Under the pieces are notes generated by a model that did not search any database, was not told the DNA's origin, and saw nothing but the letters and a program-made list of their open reading frames with translations. From DATATV01 sp035551355 (GTDB lineage: Bacteria > Actinomycetota > Actinomycetes > Mycobacteriales > Pseudonocardiaceae), in NCBI GenBank assembly GCA_035551355.1, contig DASZNF010000060.1:88334-152333 (forward strand): 64,000 bases of DNA, read 5' to 3'. The translations under genes were made by a program, and so were the position numbers. This document shows positions 7,778 to 16,396 of this stretch, piece by piece; the stretch's first letter is position 1; every line of letters begins with the position of its first letter.

Positions 7778-9681
7778 CCGCGACACTCGACGCCGCCGGG
7801 TCGACAGCCGGCCGGGCGCGTCGCACCCTCGACGCGGCCCGGGACTACCTGCTGTCCATTCAGCAGGATTCGGGATGGTGGAAGGGAAACCTGGAAACCA
7901 ACGTCACCATGGACGCCGAAGACCTGATGTTGCGTCAGTTCCTCGGCATCCGCACCGCGGCCGACACCGAGCCGGCCGCCCGGTGGATCGCCGGTCAGCA
8001 GCGGGCCGACGGCACCTGGGCCACCTTCCACGGCGGCCCGGCCGAGCTGTCCACCACGGTGGAGGCCTACCTCGCGCTGAAGCTGGCCGGGCACGACGTC
8101 GACGCGCCGCACATGGTCAAGGCGCGGGAGTACATCCGGGCCGAGGGCGGCATCGAGGCCACCCGGGTGTTCACCCGGATCTGGCTGGCGTTGTTCGGCG
8201 AATGGTCCTGGGACGAACTTCCGGTGATGCCGCCGGAGCTGATCTTCCTGCCGTCCTGGTTCCCGCTCAACGTTTACGACTGGGGCTGCTGGGCCCGGCA
8301 GACCGTGGTGCCGCTGACCATCGTGTCGGCGCTGCGGCCGGTGCGGTCCCTCGGCATCACGGTGGACGAACTGCGCACCGGCCGGCGCGAGCGCACCCGG
8401 CCGCCGCTGTTGTCGTTGAGCAATGCCTTCGGGCAGCTGGACAAGGTGCTGCACGGCTACCAGAAGCTGCCGGTGAAACCGTTGCGCGGCTTGGCCATGC
8501 GGCAGGCCGCGGAGTGGATCGTGGCCCGCCAGGAGGCCGACGGGGGCTGGGGCGGCATCCAGCCACCGTGGGTGTACTCGATCATCGCGCTGCACCTGAT
8601 GGGGTATCCGCTGGATCATCCGGTGCTGCGCAACGCGCTCGACGGCCTGGACGGGTTCATGGTCCGTGAGGACACGTCCGAGGGTCCGGTGCGCTGGCTG
8701 GAGGCCTGCCAGTCGCCGGTGTGGGACACCTGCCTGGCGGTCACGGGTTTGCTCGACGCGGGCGTGCCCAACGACCACCCGGCGCTGGTGCGCGCGGTGG
8801 ACTGGATGCTGGGCGAGGAGATCCGGGTCGACGGCGACTGGTCGGTGCGCCGGCCGGGCATCCAGCCGGGCGGCTGGGCGTTCGAGTTCGCCAACGATCT
8901 CTACCCGGACACCGACGACACGGCCGAGGTGGTACTGGCGCTGCGCCGGGCCCACCACCCGCAGGAGAACCGGTTGCGCGGCGCGGTGGATCGCGGGGTG
9001 CGCTGGCTCCTGGGCATGCAGTCCAAGGACGGCGGCTGGGGCGCGTTCGACGCGGACAACACCCGCACACTGATCGACAAACTGCCGTTCTGCGACTTCG
9101 GCGCCGTGATCGACCCGCCGTCGGCCGACGTCACCGCGCACGTGGTGGAAATGCTGGCCGCGGAAGGGAAGTCGGACATCCCGGAGACCCGGGCCGGGGT
9201 GCGCTGGCTGATCGAGAGCCAGGAGGCCGACGGTTCCTGGTTCGGCCGGTGGGGTGCCAACTACGTGTACGGCACCGGCGCCGTGGTGCCCGCGCTGGTC
9301 GCCGCGGGAGTGCCCAGATCCGACGACTCGATCCGGCGCGCGGTGACCTGGCTGCGTGAACACCAGAACACCGACGGCGGCTGGGGCGAGGACCTCCGGT
9401 CCTATGTGGACGTCGAGTGGCGCGGCCGCGGCGAGTCCACCGCGTCGCAGACGGCGTGGGCGCTGCTGGCGTTGCTGGCCGCGGGAGAGACCGGCGACGA
9501 GGTGCGCCGCGGGGTGGACTGGCTGGCGAAAACCCAGCAGCCGGACGGTTCCTGGGACGAGCCGTACTTCACCGGCACCGGCTTCCCCGGCGACTTCTAC
9601 ATCAACTACCACCTCTATCGGATCGTGTTCCCGCTGTCCGCGCTGGGCCGCTACGTCGAGGCGGTTCGCGGTGCCGAGTGA
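7774..9681 (+). CDS. shc: Squalene-hopene cyclase
   Basis: This enzyme cyclises squalene to hopene/hopanol at the membrane. The 635-residue length is standard. The catalytic DxDD motif is D379-T-D381-D382, whose middle aspartate protonates the terminal double bond. Several QW repeats that brace the alpha/alpha barrels are visible (DGGWGGIQ, DGGWGAFD, DGSWFGRWG, DGGWGEDL, DGSWDEP). The C-terminal FPGDFYINYHLYR is typical. The start ATG 7774 overlaps the prenyl synthase stop and has GGAGGGA just upstream. The gene ends inside the start of the next one (11-base overlap). Confidence 0.97.
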   Translation: MTATLDAAGSTAGRARRTLDAARDYLLSIQQDSGWWKGNLETNVTMDAEDLMLRQFLGIRTAADTEPAARWIAGQQRADGTWATFHGGPAELSTTVEAYLALKLAGHDVDAPHMVKAREYIRAEGGIEATRVFTRIWLALFGEWSWDELPVMPPELIFLPSWFPLNVYDWGCWARQTVVPLTIVSALRPVRSLGITVDELRTGRRERTRPPLLSLSNAFGQLDKVLHGYQKLPVKPLRGLAMRQAAEWIVARQEADGGWGGIQPPWVYSIIALHLMGYPLDHPVLRNALDGLDGFMVREDTSEGPVRWLEACQSPVWDTCLAVTGLLDAGVPNDHPALVRAVDWMLGEEIRVDGDWSVRRPGIQPGGWAFEFANDLYPDTDDTAEVVLALRRAHHPQENRLRGAVDRGVRWLLGMQSKDGGWGAFDADNTRTLIDKLPFCDFGAVIDPPSADVTAHVVEMLAAEGKSDIPETRAGVRWLIESQEADGSWFGRWGANYVYGTGAVVPALVAAGVPRSDDSIRRAVTWLREHQNTDGGWGEDLRSYVDVEWRGRGESTASQTAWALLALLAAGETGDEVRRGVDWLAKTQQPDGSWDEPYFTGTGFPGDFYINYHLYRIVFPLSALGRYVEAVRGAE

Positions 9682-11176
9682 ACCCGACCTGATCGTGGCC
9701 GCACCCCTGTGGCCGGAGGCGCTGGCGGTGCGGCGTTCGCTGCCCGCCGGGCAAGTCCGGCACACCGGCCTCGGCCCGCGCCGGGCCGCCGCCGCGGTCC
9801 CCGGACTGCGCGCCGATCCGGCCCGGGCACTGGCCGTGGCCGGAGTGGCCGGTGCGCTGACCACAGGGCTGAACCCGGGCGATCTGGTGGTGGCCAACGA
9901 GATCCGCACGCCGGAGGGCGCGATTCCCTGCCCGAGCGCGCCTTTGCTGGCCGGGGAACTGTGCCGGCAGGGCGCGACGGTGCACGTCGGGCCGATCGTG
10001 TGCGCCGATCACGTGGTGGGCGAGGCGGAACGTGCCGAACTGGCGGCCACCGGCGCGCTCGCCGTGGACATGGAATCCGGTGTGCTGGCGCGGGCCGCCG
10101 GGGACCGGCCGTTCGCCGTGGTCCGCTCCATTGTGGACACTCCAGGCCGGCCGTTGTTCGGTCCGGCCACGGTGACCGGTGGGCCGGCCGGCTTGCGGGC
10201 ACTGGCCACACTCGGGCCCGCGCTGCGGGCCTGGGCCGCCGCGGTCGGTGACCGACGGCTGGTGCTGGCCAGTCCGCGATCGTTCTGCGCGGGCGTGGAA
10301 CGGGCCATCGACGTGGTGGAACGGTTGCTGGAGCACAAATCCAAGCCGATCTATGTGCGCAAGCAGATCGTGCACAACGCCCGCGTGGTGGCCGACCTGG
10401 AACAGCGCGGCGCGGTGTTCGTGGAGGAACTGGACGAGGTGCCGGCCGGGGCCACCGTGGTGTTTTCCGCGCACGGCGTGGCGCCCAGTGTGCGCGAGGA
10501 GGCCGAGCAACGGGAACTGGACGTGGTGGACGCCACCTGCCCGCTGGTCGGCAAGGTGCACCACGAGGCCCGGCGCTATGCCAAGCAGGGCAACACGATC
10601 CTGTTCATCGGGCACGCCGGGCACGAGGAGACCGAGGGCACCCTCGGTGAGGTGCCGGAGCGCACCATCCTGGTGCAGGACGAGTCCGAAGTGGACGAGT
10701 TGCGGGTGCCGGATCCGCGGCGGGTCAGCTATCTGATGCAGACCACGCTCGCGGTGGACGAGGCGGCGGGCATCGTGTCCGCGCTGCGCCGCCGGTTCCC
10801 CGAGATGACCGGTCCGAACTCGGACGACATCTGTTATGCCACAACCAATCGCCAGCAGGCGTTGGTTGCCGTGGCCGGCGCGGTGGACCTGGTGCTGGTG
10901 CTCGGTTCGGCGAACTCGTCGAACTCGCGCCGACTGGTCGAGGTCGCCGAACGGGAGGGCGCCCGGGCCTTCCTGGTCGACCACGTTGGGCAGGTCCGGC
11001 TGGACTGGCTGGCCGACGCCCGCAGCATCGGCGTGTCCGCCGGGGCCTCGGCTCCGCCGGAACTCGTCGACGAACTGATCGACGCCTTGGGAGGGCTCGG
11101 CCGCCTCGACACCTCGGAGCGGCGGACCACCACCGAGACGATTCGTTTCACACTCCCCAAGGAGGTGCGTTACTGA
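9671..11176 (+). CDS. ispH: Fusion of hopanoid nucleosidase/phosphorylase (HpnG-like) with IspH
   Basis: One uninterrupted 501-residue frame joins two enzymes. Residues 1 to about 190 are a nucleoside-phosphorylase-like domain (VAGVAGALTTGLNPGDLVVA, VDMESGVLARAA, VVRSIVDTPGRPL), as in HpnG, which removes adenine from adenosylhopane. Residues from about 195 are a complete 4-hydroxy-3-methylbut-2-enyl diphosphate reductase, the last MEP-pathway enzyme. It keeps the three iron-sulfur cysteines (C206 in FCAGVERA, C290 in DATCPLVGKVH, C388 in DICYATTNRQ) and the substrate residues in VHNARVV, SAHGVAPS and IGHAGHEETEGT. The start GTG 9671 gives an 11-base overlap with shc. No stop or frame change occurs at the junction, and there is no internal ribosome site I would trust. 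The fusion couples precursor supply with hopanoid tailoring. Confidence 0.9.
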   Translation: MPSEPDLIVAAPLWPEALAVRRSLPAGQVRHTGLGPRRAAAAVPGLRADPARALAVAGVAGALTTGLNPGDLVVANEIRTPEGAIPCPSAPLLAGELCRQGATVHVGPIVCADHVVGEAERAELAATGALAVDMESGVLARAAGDRPFAVVRSIVDTPGRPLFGPATVTGGPAGLRALATLGPALRAWAAAVGDRRLVLASPRSFCAGVERAIDVVERLLEHKSKPIYVRKQIVHNARVVADLEQRGAVFVEELDEVPAGATVVFSAHGVAPSVREEAEQRELDVVDATCPLVGKVHHEARRYAKQGNTILFIGHAGHEETEGTLGEVPERTILVQDESEVDELRVPDPRRVSYLMQTTLAVDEAAGIVSALRRRFPEMTGPNSDDICYATTNRQQALVAVAGAVDLVLVLGSANSSNSRRLVEVAEREGARAFLVDHVGQVRLDWLADARSIGVSAGASAPPELVDELIDALGGLGRLDTSERRTTTETIRFTLPKEVRY

Positions 11177-12183
11177 TGGGAATGCCCGTTCGGCAGGCAA
11201 TGCGGGTCGGCGCATACGTCATGAAGAACAAGATCAAGGGCGTCAAGAAGTTCCCGCTGGTGGTCGAGCTGGAGCCGCTGTTCGCCTGCAACCTGGCGTG
11301 CAACGGGTGCGGCAAGATCCAGCACCCGCATGACGTGCTGCGCCGCCGGATGCCGGTCGAGCAGGCGATCGGCGCCGTGCTGGAGTCCGGCGCGCCTGCC
11401 GTGTCGGTGGCCGGTGGCGAACCCCTGATGCACCCGCAGATCGACGAGATCGTCAACGAACTGGTCAAGCGCAAGAAGTTCGTCATCCTGTGCACCAACG
11501 CGATGCTGGTGCGCCAGCGGATCGACAAGTTCGACTTCAAGCCCTCGCCCTACTTCCAGTGGGCCATCCACGTCGACGGGCTGCGCGAGCGGCACGACGA
11601 GTCGGTGTCCAAGGATGGCGTGTTCGACGAGGCGATGGAGGCGATCAAGGAGCTCAAATCGCGCGGGTTCCGGGTGACCACGAACTCCACGTTCTTCAAC
11701 ACCGACACCCCGCAGACCGTCATCGACGTGCTCAACTACTTGAACGACGACGTCAAGGTCGACCAGATGATGATCTCGCCGGCCTACGCCTACGAGAAGG
11801 CGCCCGACCAGGAGCACTTCCTGGGCGTGGAGGAGACCCGGGAGCTGTTCCGCAAGGCGTTCGCCGACGGGAGGCGCAAGAAGTGGCGGCTGTCCCACTC
11901 GCCGCTGTTCCTGGACTTCCTGGAAGGCAAGCGGGACTTCCAGTGCACCGCATGGGGCATCCCGTCCTACTCGCTGTTCGGCTGGCAGAAGCCGTGCTAC
12001 CTGATGAACGACGGGTACGCCAAGACGTACAAGGAGCTCATCGAGGAAACCGACTGGGACTCCTACGGCCGGGGCAAGGATCCGCGGTGCAACAACTGCA
12101 TGGCGCACTGCGGTTACGAGCCCAGCGCCGTGCTGGCCACCATGAGCTCGCTGAAGGAGTCGCTGCGCGCCGCGCGCATGTGA
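11176..12183 (+). CDS. hpnH: Adenosylhopane synthase HpnH (radical SAM)
   Basis: HpnH adds a 5'-deoxyadenosyl radical to hopene, giving adenosylhopane, the first step of the extended C35 hopanoid side chain. The 335-residue protein has the radical-SAM cluster motif CxxxCxxC at C38, C42 and C45 (FACNLACNGCGK), the GGEP strand (VAGGEPLMHP) and a C-terminal cysteine group around DPRCNNCMAHCGYEPSA. The ATG overlaps the preceding stop by one base (TGATG), with AAGGAGG just upstream. It is the last gene of the operon and is followed by a strong hairpin. No HpnO/HpnP-type tailoring genes follow in this window. Confidence 0.95.
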   Translation: MGMPVRQAMRVGAYVMKNKIKGVKKFPLVVELEPLFACNLACNGCGKIQHPHDVLRRRMPVEQAIGAVLESGAPAVSVAGGEPLMHPQIDEIVNELVKRKKFVILCTNAMLVRQRIDKFDFKPSPYFQWAIHVDGLRERHDESVSKDGVFDEAMEAIKELKSRGFRVTTNSTFFNTDTPQTVIDVLNYLNDDVKVDQMMISPAYAYEKAPDQEHFLGVEETRELFRKAFADGRRKKWRLSHSPLFLDFLEGKRDFQCTAWGIPSYSLFGWQKPCYLMNDGYAKTYKELIEETDWDSYGRGKDPRCNNCMAHCGYEPSAVLATMSSLKESLRAARM

Positions 12184-12196
12184 TGCGTTCCCGAAT

Positions 12197-12226
12197 GGGG
12201 CGCCGCGGGTGATCTCGCGGCGCCCC
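12197..12226. terminator. Hairpin closing the hopanoid operon
   Basis: GGGGCGCCGCG (12197-12207) pairs perfectly with CGCGGCGCCCC (12216-12226) around an 8-base loop. It lies between two convergent genes, hpnH and the SDR gene, and can serve both. Confidence 0.75.
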
Positions 12227-12233
12227 GGCGTTG

Positions 12234-12974
12234 TCAGCCGAATTTGCGCTGTAGCTTCGCGACCAGCGCCGGGGCCAGGCCGTTGAGCCGCGCGGGAAAG
12301 CGCAGCCAGGCCGGCACGAACACCTCGGGCCGGTTGTGTTCCACCGCGGCCACCAGCGCGGCCGCCACCTTGGCCGCGGGCACCGGGCGCGGACTGCGCC
12401 GGTCGTAGGGACGGCCGCGCCGGTCGAAGAACTTCGTGTCCACCACACCGGGCACCACCACCGACACGCCGATCCCGTCCGGTGCGTGGGCCAGCCGGAT
12501 GGCGTCGGCGAACGTGCTCAGCCCGGCTTTGCTGGCCGAGTACACCGCCTCGTCGGCCACGCCCATCCGGCCCGCGATCGAGGTCACGAACACCAGATGT
12601 CCGCGCCGGGCCTTGCGCATGGGCGGCAACAACAACCGGGTCAGGGCCAGGTGTGCGGTCAGGTTGACGGCGATCACCTGGTGCAGCCGGTCGGCCGGCA
12701 TCTCGTTCAGGTCGCCCGCGAAACCGACGCCCGCGTTGCCGACCAGCAGATCCACCGCGCCCGCCCACTCGGCGACCCGCGCCGCCGCGTCCGGCTCGGC
12801 CAGATCCGCGGCCAGGCAGCGGCCGCCGGTCCGGTCGGTCAGAGCCGTCAGCGCGGTGGTGTCCCGGCCCACCGCGAGCACCGTGACGCCTCGTTTTGCC
12901 AGCAGCACAGCGGTTTCCGCGCCGATGCCCGAAGACGCGCCGGTGACCAGTGCCCTCGCCCCGTCGATGCGCAC
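12234..12974 (-). CDS. Short-chain dehydrogenase/reductase
   Basis: This 246-residue classical SDR is an NAD(P)-dependent oxidoreductase with a Rossmann fold. The cofactor motif TGASSGIG lies at residues 11-18, NAGVG around 80, a catalytic serine in FVTSIAGRMG and the YxxxK pair in YSASKAG. The C-terminus (EVFVPAWLRFPARLNGLAPALVAKLQRKFG) resembles membrane-lipid-associated SDRs. The substrate is unknown. The GTG start shares one base with the upstream transporter stop (TAGTG), so it is the third gene of an operon with the transporter and the glycosyltransferase/acyltransferase fusion. A role in making or modifying the same lipid is an inference. Confidence 0.88.
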   Translation of the reverse strand: MRIDGARALVTGASSGIGAETAVLLAKRGVTVLAVGRDTTALTALTDRTGGRCLAADLAEPDAAARVAEWAGAVDLLVGNAGVGFAGDLNEMPADRLHQVIAVNLTAHLALTRLLLPPMRKARRGHLVFVTSIAGRMGVADEAVYSASKAGLSTFADAIRLAHAPDGIGVSVVVPGVVDTKFFDRRGRPYDRRSPRPVPAAKVAAALVAAVEHNRPEVFVPAWLRFPARLNGLAPALVAKLQRKFG

Positions 12975-13912
12975 TACGGTGTCGCCTCCTCGGCCGCGGT
13001 GGTGACCGTCCCGGGCGAGGCTGCCACCTGAGGCGCGGCGTGCGCCAGTAGCCACACCCCGGTGACCAGCGCGCCCAGCGCCAGCACCTGGCCCAGCACC
13101 GGGCCGACCCCGGTGCGCAGATCCTCGTGCAGCCACAGCACACCCACCCCGATGCCGACCAGCGGGTCGGTCGCGGTGATCACCGCCAGCGCGGGCGCCA
13201 TGGCCCGGTTGGCCTGATAAGCGTTCTGGTTCAACAGGAATCCGGCCGGGCCGATGACGATCACCGCGTACAGCGGCCAGGTGGTGAACAGCCCGAGCAG
13301 TCCCCCGGCGGCCAGCTTGCCCAGCGCCAGCTTGGCCACCCCGGCGGTCACGCCGTACAGCAGACCGGCGCCCCCGGCCAGGGCGAAGGTGCGGGGCGCA
13401 CCGGGGAACTTGGACGCGACACCGAGGCAGCTCACCAGGGCCGCGGCCAGCCCGGCGGCCAGCGGCAGCGCGGCGCCCAGGGTGAGCCAGTCGATGCCGC
13501 CGGTCGGCCGGGCCAGCAACAGGAACACGCACAGACCGGCCGCGCACAGGCTGGCGCCCAGCACCACGTAACCGGGCGGCAGCTGGTCGGCCAGCAGGCT
13601 GCGGATCAGCACCGCGAACAGCAACCCGGTGACCAGCAAGGGCTGCACCAGCACCAGCGGACCGGTGTCCAGCGCCAGCAGTTGCAGCGCCGAACCGCAC
13701 AGGCTGGAGACCAGGGAACACAGCCAGATCGGCTGGCGGGCCAGATCGACCAGCAGACCGGGCCGCAATGCCTTGCGGGAGCGCACCTTCTTCGCGGCCA
13801 CGTGCTGCAATGCGCCGGTCAGGCCGAAGCAGAACGCGCTGGCCACCGCGGCCGGGATCGCGACCCACAGCTGGGTGTGGGCCGCGACGACCTCGGTGGC
13901 CGCGCCGGTCAT
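12974..13912 (-). CDS. DMT-superfamily (EamA/NIPA-like) membrane transporter
   Basis: This 312-residue protein has about nine to ten hydrophobic helices and few charged residues, except for a basic cytosolic loop (KKVRSRKALRPG) after the first helix. This matches drug/metabolite transporters of the EamA or NIPA-like type, and the internal two-fold pattern (LDTGPLVLVQPLLVTGLLF; MAPALAVITATDPLVGIGVGVLWL) is characteristic. The substrate cannot be read from sequence. It overlaps the upstream fusion gene by 4 bases and the downstream SDR by one. A lipid or lipid-precursor export or flipping role is suggested by that context but not shown. Confidence 0.85.
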   Translation of the reverse strand: MTGAATEVVAAHTQLWVAIPAAVASAFCFGLTGALQHVAAKKVRSRKALRPGLLVDLARQPIWLCSLVSSLCGSALQLLALDTGPLVLVQPLLVTGLLFAVLIRSLLADQLPPGYVVLGASLCAAGLCVFLLLARPTGGIDWLTLGAALPLAAGLAAALVSCLGVASKFPGAPRTFALAGGAGLLYGVTAGVAKLALGKLAAGGLLGLFTTWPLYAVIVIGPAGFLLNQNAYQANRAMAPALAVITATDPLVGIGVGVLWLHEDLRTGVGPVLGQVLALGALVTGVWLLAHAAPQVAASPGTVTTAAEEATP

Positions 13913-16284
13913 GCCGGGAGGTTCCGGATTTCCTTGACCGCGGCCCGCAACGCCTCAGCCAGACCGTCCACAGTGGACCCGTGGTCGGCGTCGCCGGACA
14001 GGCACACGGTGAGCTTGTCCGACCAGGTCATCACCCCGACCGACAGCCGCACGCCCGGCGCCAGGGACAGCACCGGGAACACCGTGGCGATCCGCGCGCC
14101 GTGCAGGAAGACCGGTGAGCGCGCGCCGGGCAGCACCGAGGCGATCGCGTTGAACCAGGTCGATCTGTAGACGAACCGGGCGGCGACGGCGTGCAGCCAG
14201 GGCGGCAACAGGCCCAGCACCCGGACCACCGCGTGCGCGGCGTGCGGCGCGCTGGAGGCCACCTGTCTGCTGGTCGCGGTGCGGGTCGCGGCCACCCGGT
14301 CGGCCAGCGCCATCGGGCCGACCGGCAGATCGACCGAGGCCGCGCCGGTGCGGTTGCCCGCGTGCCGGAAGGTCGCGGTGGTGCGGGTGGAGCGGGGCAT
14401 CATCACCCGCAGCGTGTCCAGGTTGCCGCCCTCGGCCGCCAGCAACCGGTGCAGAGCCTCGGCCAGCAGGCCGGTGATCAGGTCCGGGGTGCCGCAGTGC
14501 AGGGCCCGCGCCGCCGGGCGCAGTTCGGCTACCGGCCACTCCAGGACCGCGTGGTGCCGCCCGCCGGTGCGCACCGGGCCGTTCAGCTGCGAGTGCGGCG
14601 CCTTGCCCGCCCGGGCCAGCGTGTACACGCCCCTGGCCAGCTCACCCACCGCGGCCAGCCAGGTCTTGAGGGTCGGCTTCTCCACGGCTGCGTCCTTGAC
14701 CGGCTCCTCGATGAAGTCGCGGCCCCGGCAGCGGGCGACCAGCGCGCCGGTCACCGCGATGCCGTCCGCGGTGGCGTGGTGCAGCTTGATCATCAGCGCG
14801 GCCCGGCCGGTCGCGAAGCCGTGCACCAGCACCGCCTGCCCGGCCCGGATGCGCCCGCCGACCTCGGGCAGCGGCCGGGAGAAGAACTCGTCCATGGCCG
14901 CTTCCACGTCCCCGCCGCCACAGTCCTGCTCGGTGACCAGGTCGGCGGTGGTCATGGTGGGGTCGGCGTGCCAGCTCGGCGTCCGCCACGCGGTGCCCGG
15001 CTCGATCCAGCCGAGCAGGCCGGGCGCGGCGTCCACCAGGTCCACCGCGTCGGCCAGGGTGGGCTCGCTGCCGTCGGCCTTGGCGTCCAGCACCAGCACG
15101 GCCCCGGCCACCTGGGGCACCTCGGGGGTCTGCACGTGCACGAACAGCGCGTCCTCGGCCCGCAGCCGGCGCACCTCGGGCGGCCCGGCCTCGGTCAGCT
15201 CGATCAGCCCGTCCAGCACGGTGCGCCGCCGCGCGTGCGCCAGCGCGGCCTGCTCCAGCGTGGCCAGCTTCTCCGGCTCGGCCAGCAGCTTTCGCACCGT
15301 GGCGGTGAGCGCCGCCTCGTCCTCGCACACCTCGGCCAGTCCGGCCGCGGCCATCAGCCTGGCGTTGGCCCGGCCGTGTGCGGCGATCGGCCGGTACATC
15401 AGCACGGTGCGCCCGCAGGCCAGCGCCTCCAGCGAGGTGGCCCCGCCCGCGTTGGTCACCACCACATCGGCCGACACGGTGAGCCCGGCCATGTCGTCGG
15501 TCCAGCCCAGTGCGGTCAGCCGCTGGTCGGATGGCAGCGAGCGGCGAAGTTGTTCGTTGCGGCCGCAGGCCACCACCACGTGCACCCGCGGATCGGCGGC
15601 CAGCAGCGTGGTGGCCGCCGAGCCGACGTCACCGAAGCCGAGCGAACCGCAGGAGACCAGGGCGACGAACCTGTCCGCGGGCAGGCCGAGGCGTTCCCGG
15701 GCGGCGGCCCGGTCGCCCGGCGCGAACGCGGCCACCACCGGCGGGGCGGACACCCCGACCGTGGCCCCGGGCACCCAGTGCCGGGCCTGGTCCACGGCGA
15801 CCTCGTGCATCACCAGGTTGCGGTCGATCTCGGTGTAGACCCAGAACGGGTGCGGGGCGAAGTCGGACACCCAGGCGCCGATCGGCGCGGTCAGCCTGCC
15901 GTGCCTGCGCAGCCAGCCCAGCGCGGCGGTGCCGAGGGGATAGGTGGAGACGACCAGATCTGGGTCGTACTCGCGGACCGGGCGGGCGAACCGGCGCCCG
16001 GCCCAGCCGGCCACGAACCGCTTGGCCGCGATCGCGAACCAGGGCATCCGGCACAGCGATGAATAGAAGAACTCGTACAGCCACGGGGTGCGCTGCACAT
16101 TGGTCACGTAAATGGACCGGAACAGCGGGCCGATCCCGCGCCCCATCACGTCCAGCGTGTCCAGCCAGCGGACCTGCGCGTCCGGCCAGCGCGCGCGGGC
16201 GGCCTGCTCCAGTGCCCGTCCGGTGGCGTTGTGGCCTTCCCCCATGTCGGCGGACACGATCAGTACCCGACTCGGCGCCGTCAC
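13909..16284 (-). CDS. Glycosyltransferase (MGDG-synthase-like) fused to wax ester synthase/diacylglycerol acyltransferase
   Basis: The 791-residue product joins two lipid enzymes. Residues 1 to about 370 resemble MGDG synthase/MurG-type GT-B glycosyltransferases: an N-terminal VLIVSADMGEGHNATGRAL (lipid-side domain) and a C-terminal nucleotide-sugar site around VVTNAGGATSLEALACG. Residues from about 371 are a WES/DGAT acyltransferase. They start with RRLRAEDALFVHVQTPE and carry the catalytic HHxxxDG as HHATADG (H502, H503, D507, G508). The domain continues through PGARSPVFLHGARI to a C-terminal SVGVMTWSDKLTVCLSGDAD. I chose GTG 16284 because GGGAGGGA lies 5 bases before it. A plausible reaction order is glycosylation of a lipid and acylation of the product or of its acceptor. 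It heads an operon with a DMT transporter and an SDR. Confidence 0.85.
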   Translation of the reverse strand: MTAPSRVLIVSADMGEGHNATGRALEQAARARWPDAQVRWLDTLDVMGRGIGPLFRSIYVTNVQRTPWLYEFFYSSLCRMPWFAIAAKRFVAGWAGRRFARPVREYDPDLVVSTYPLGTAALGWLRRHGRLTAPIGAWVSDFAPHPFWVYTEIDRNLVMHEVAVDQARHWVPGATVGVSAPPVVAAFAPGDRAAARERLGLPADRFVALVSCGSLGFGDVGSAATTLLAADPRVHVVVACGRNEQLRRSLPSDQRLTALGWTDDMAGLTVSADVVVTNAGGATSLEALACGRTVLMYRPIAAHGRANARLMAAAGLAEVCEDEAALTATVRKLLAEPEKLATLEQAALAHARRRTVLDGLIELTEAGPPEVRRLRAEDALFVHVQTPEVPQVAGAVLVLDAKADGSEPTLADAVDLVDAAPGLLGWIEPGTAWRTPSWHADPTMTTADLVTEQDCGGGDVEAAMDEFFSRPLPEVGGRIRAGQAVLVHGFATGRAALMIKLHHATADGIAVTGALVARCRGRDFIEEPVKDAAVEKPTLKTWLAAVGELARGVYTLARAGKAPHSQLNGPVRTGGRHHAVLEWPVAELRPAARALHCGTPDLITGLLAEALHRLLAAEGGNLDTLRVMMPRSTRTTATFRHAGNRTGAASVDLPVGPMALADRVAATRTATSRQVASSAPHAAHAVVRVLGLLPPWLHAVAARFVYRSTWFNAIASVLPGARSPVFLHGARIATVFPVLSLAPGVRLSVGVMTWSDKLTVCLSGDADHGSTVDGLAEALRAAVKEIRNLPA

Positions 16285-16310
16285 CGGGTCCCTCCCATCG
16301 GCGAAGATGG

Positions 16311-16323
16311 CTGTACCGTACAG
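16311..16323 (-). promoter_or_regulatory. Palindromic operator CTGTACCGTACAG upstream of the GT/WES fusion gene
   Basis: A perfect 6+1+6 palindrome lies 27-39 bases before the GTG start. Its core TGTACGGTACAG, read on the minus strand, is identical to the palindrome at 3374-3385 upstream of the MarR gene. TACGGT inside it fits a TANNNT -10 box, so a bound repressor would block the promoter directly. Confidence 0.5.
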
Positions 16324-16364
16324 CTTGTGGGCGAGGTCGCGCTCGATTTGCCAATCCAGACGCG

Positions 16365-16396
16365 CTGACCGGCGACTGGGGCACCGGCCGTAGACT
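16365..16396 (+). promoter_or_regulatory. Possible promoter of tig
   Basis: TAGACT (16391-16396) is a good -10 hexamer about 58 bases before the tig start. The best -35 match, CTGACC (16365-16370), sits 20 bases upstream, which is longer than ideal, so only the -10 is reasonably supported. Confidence 0.35.
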
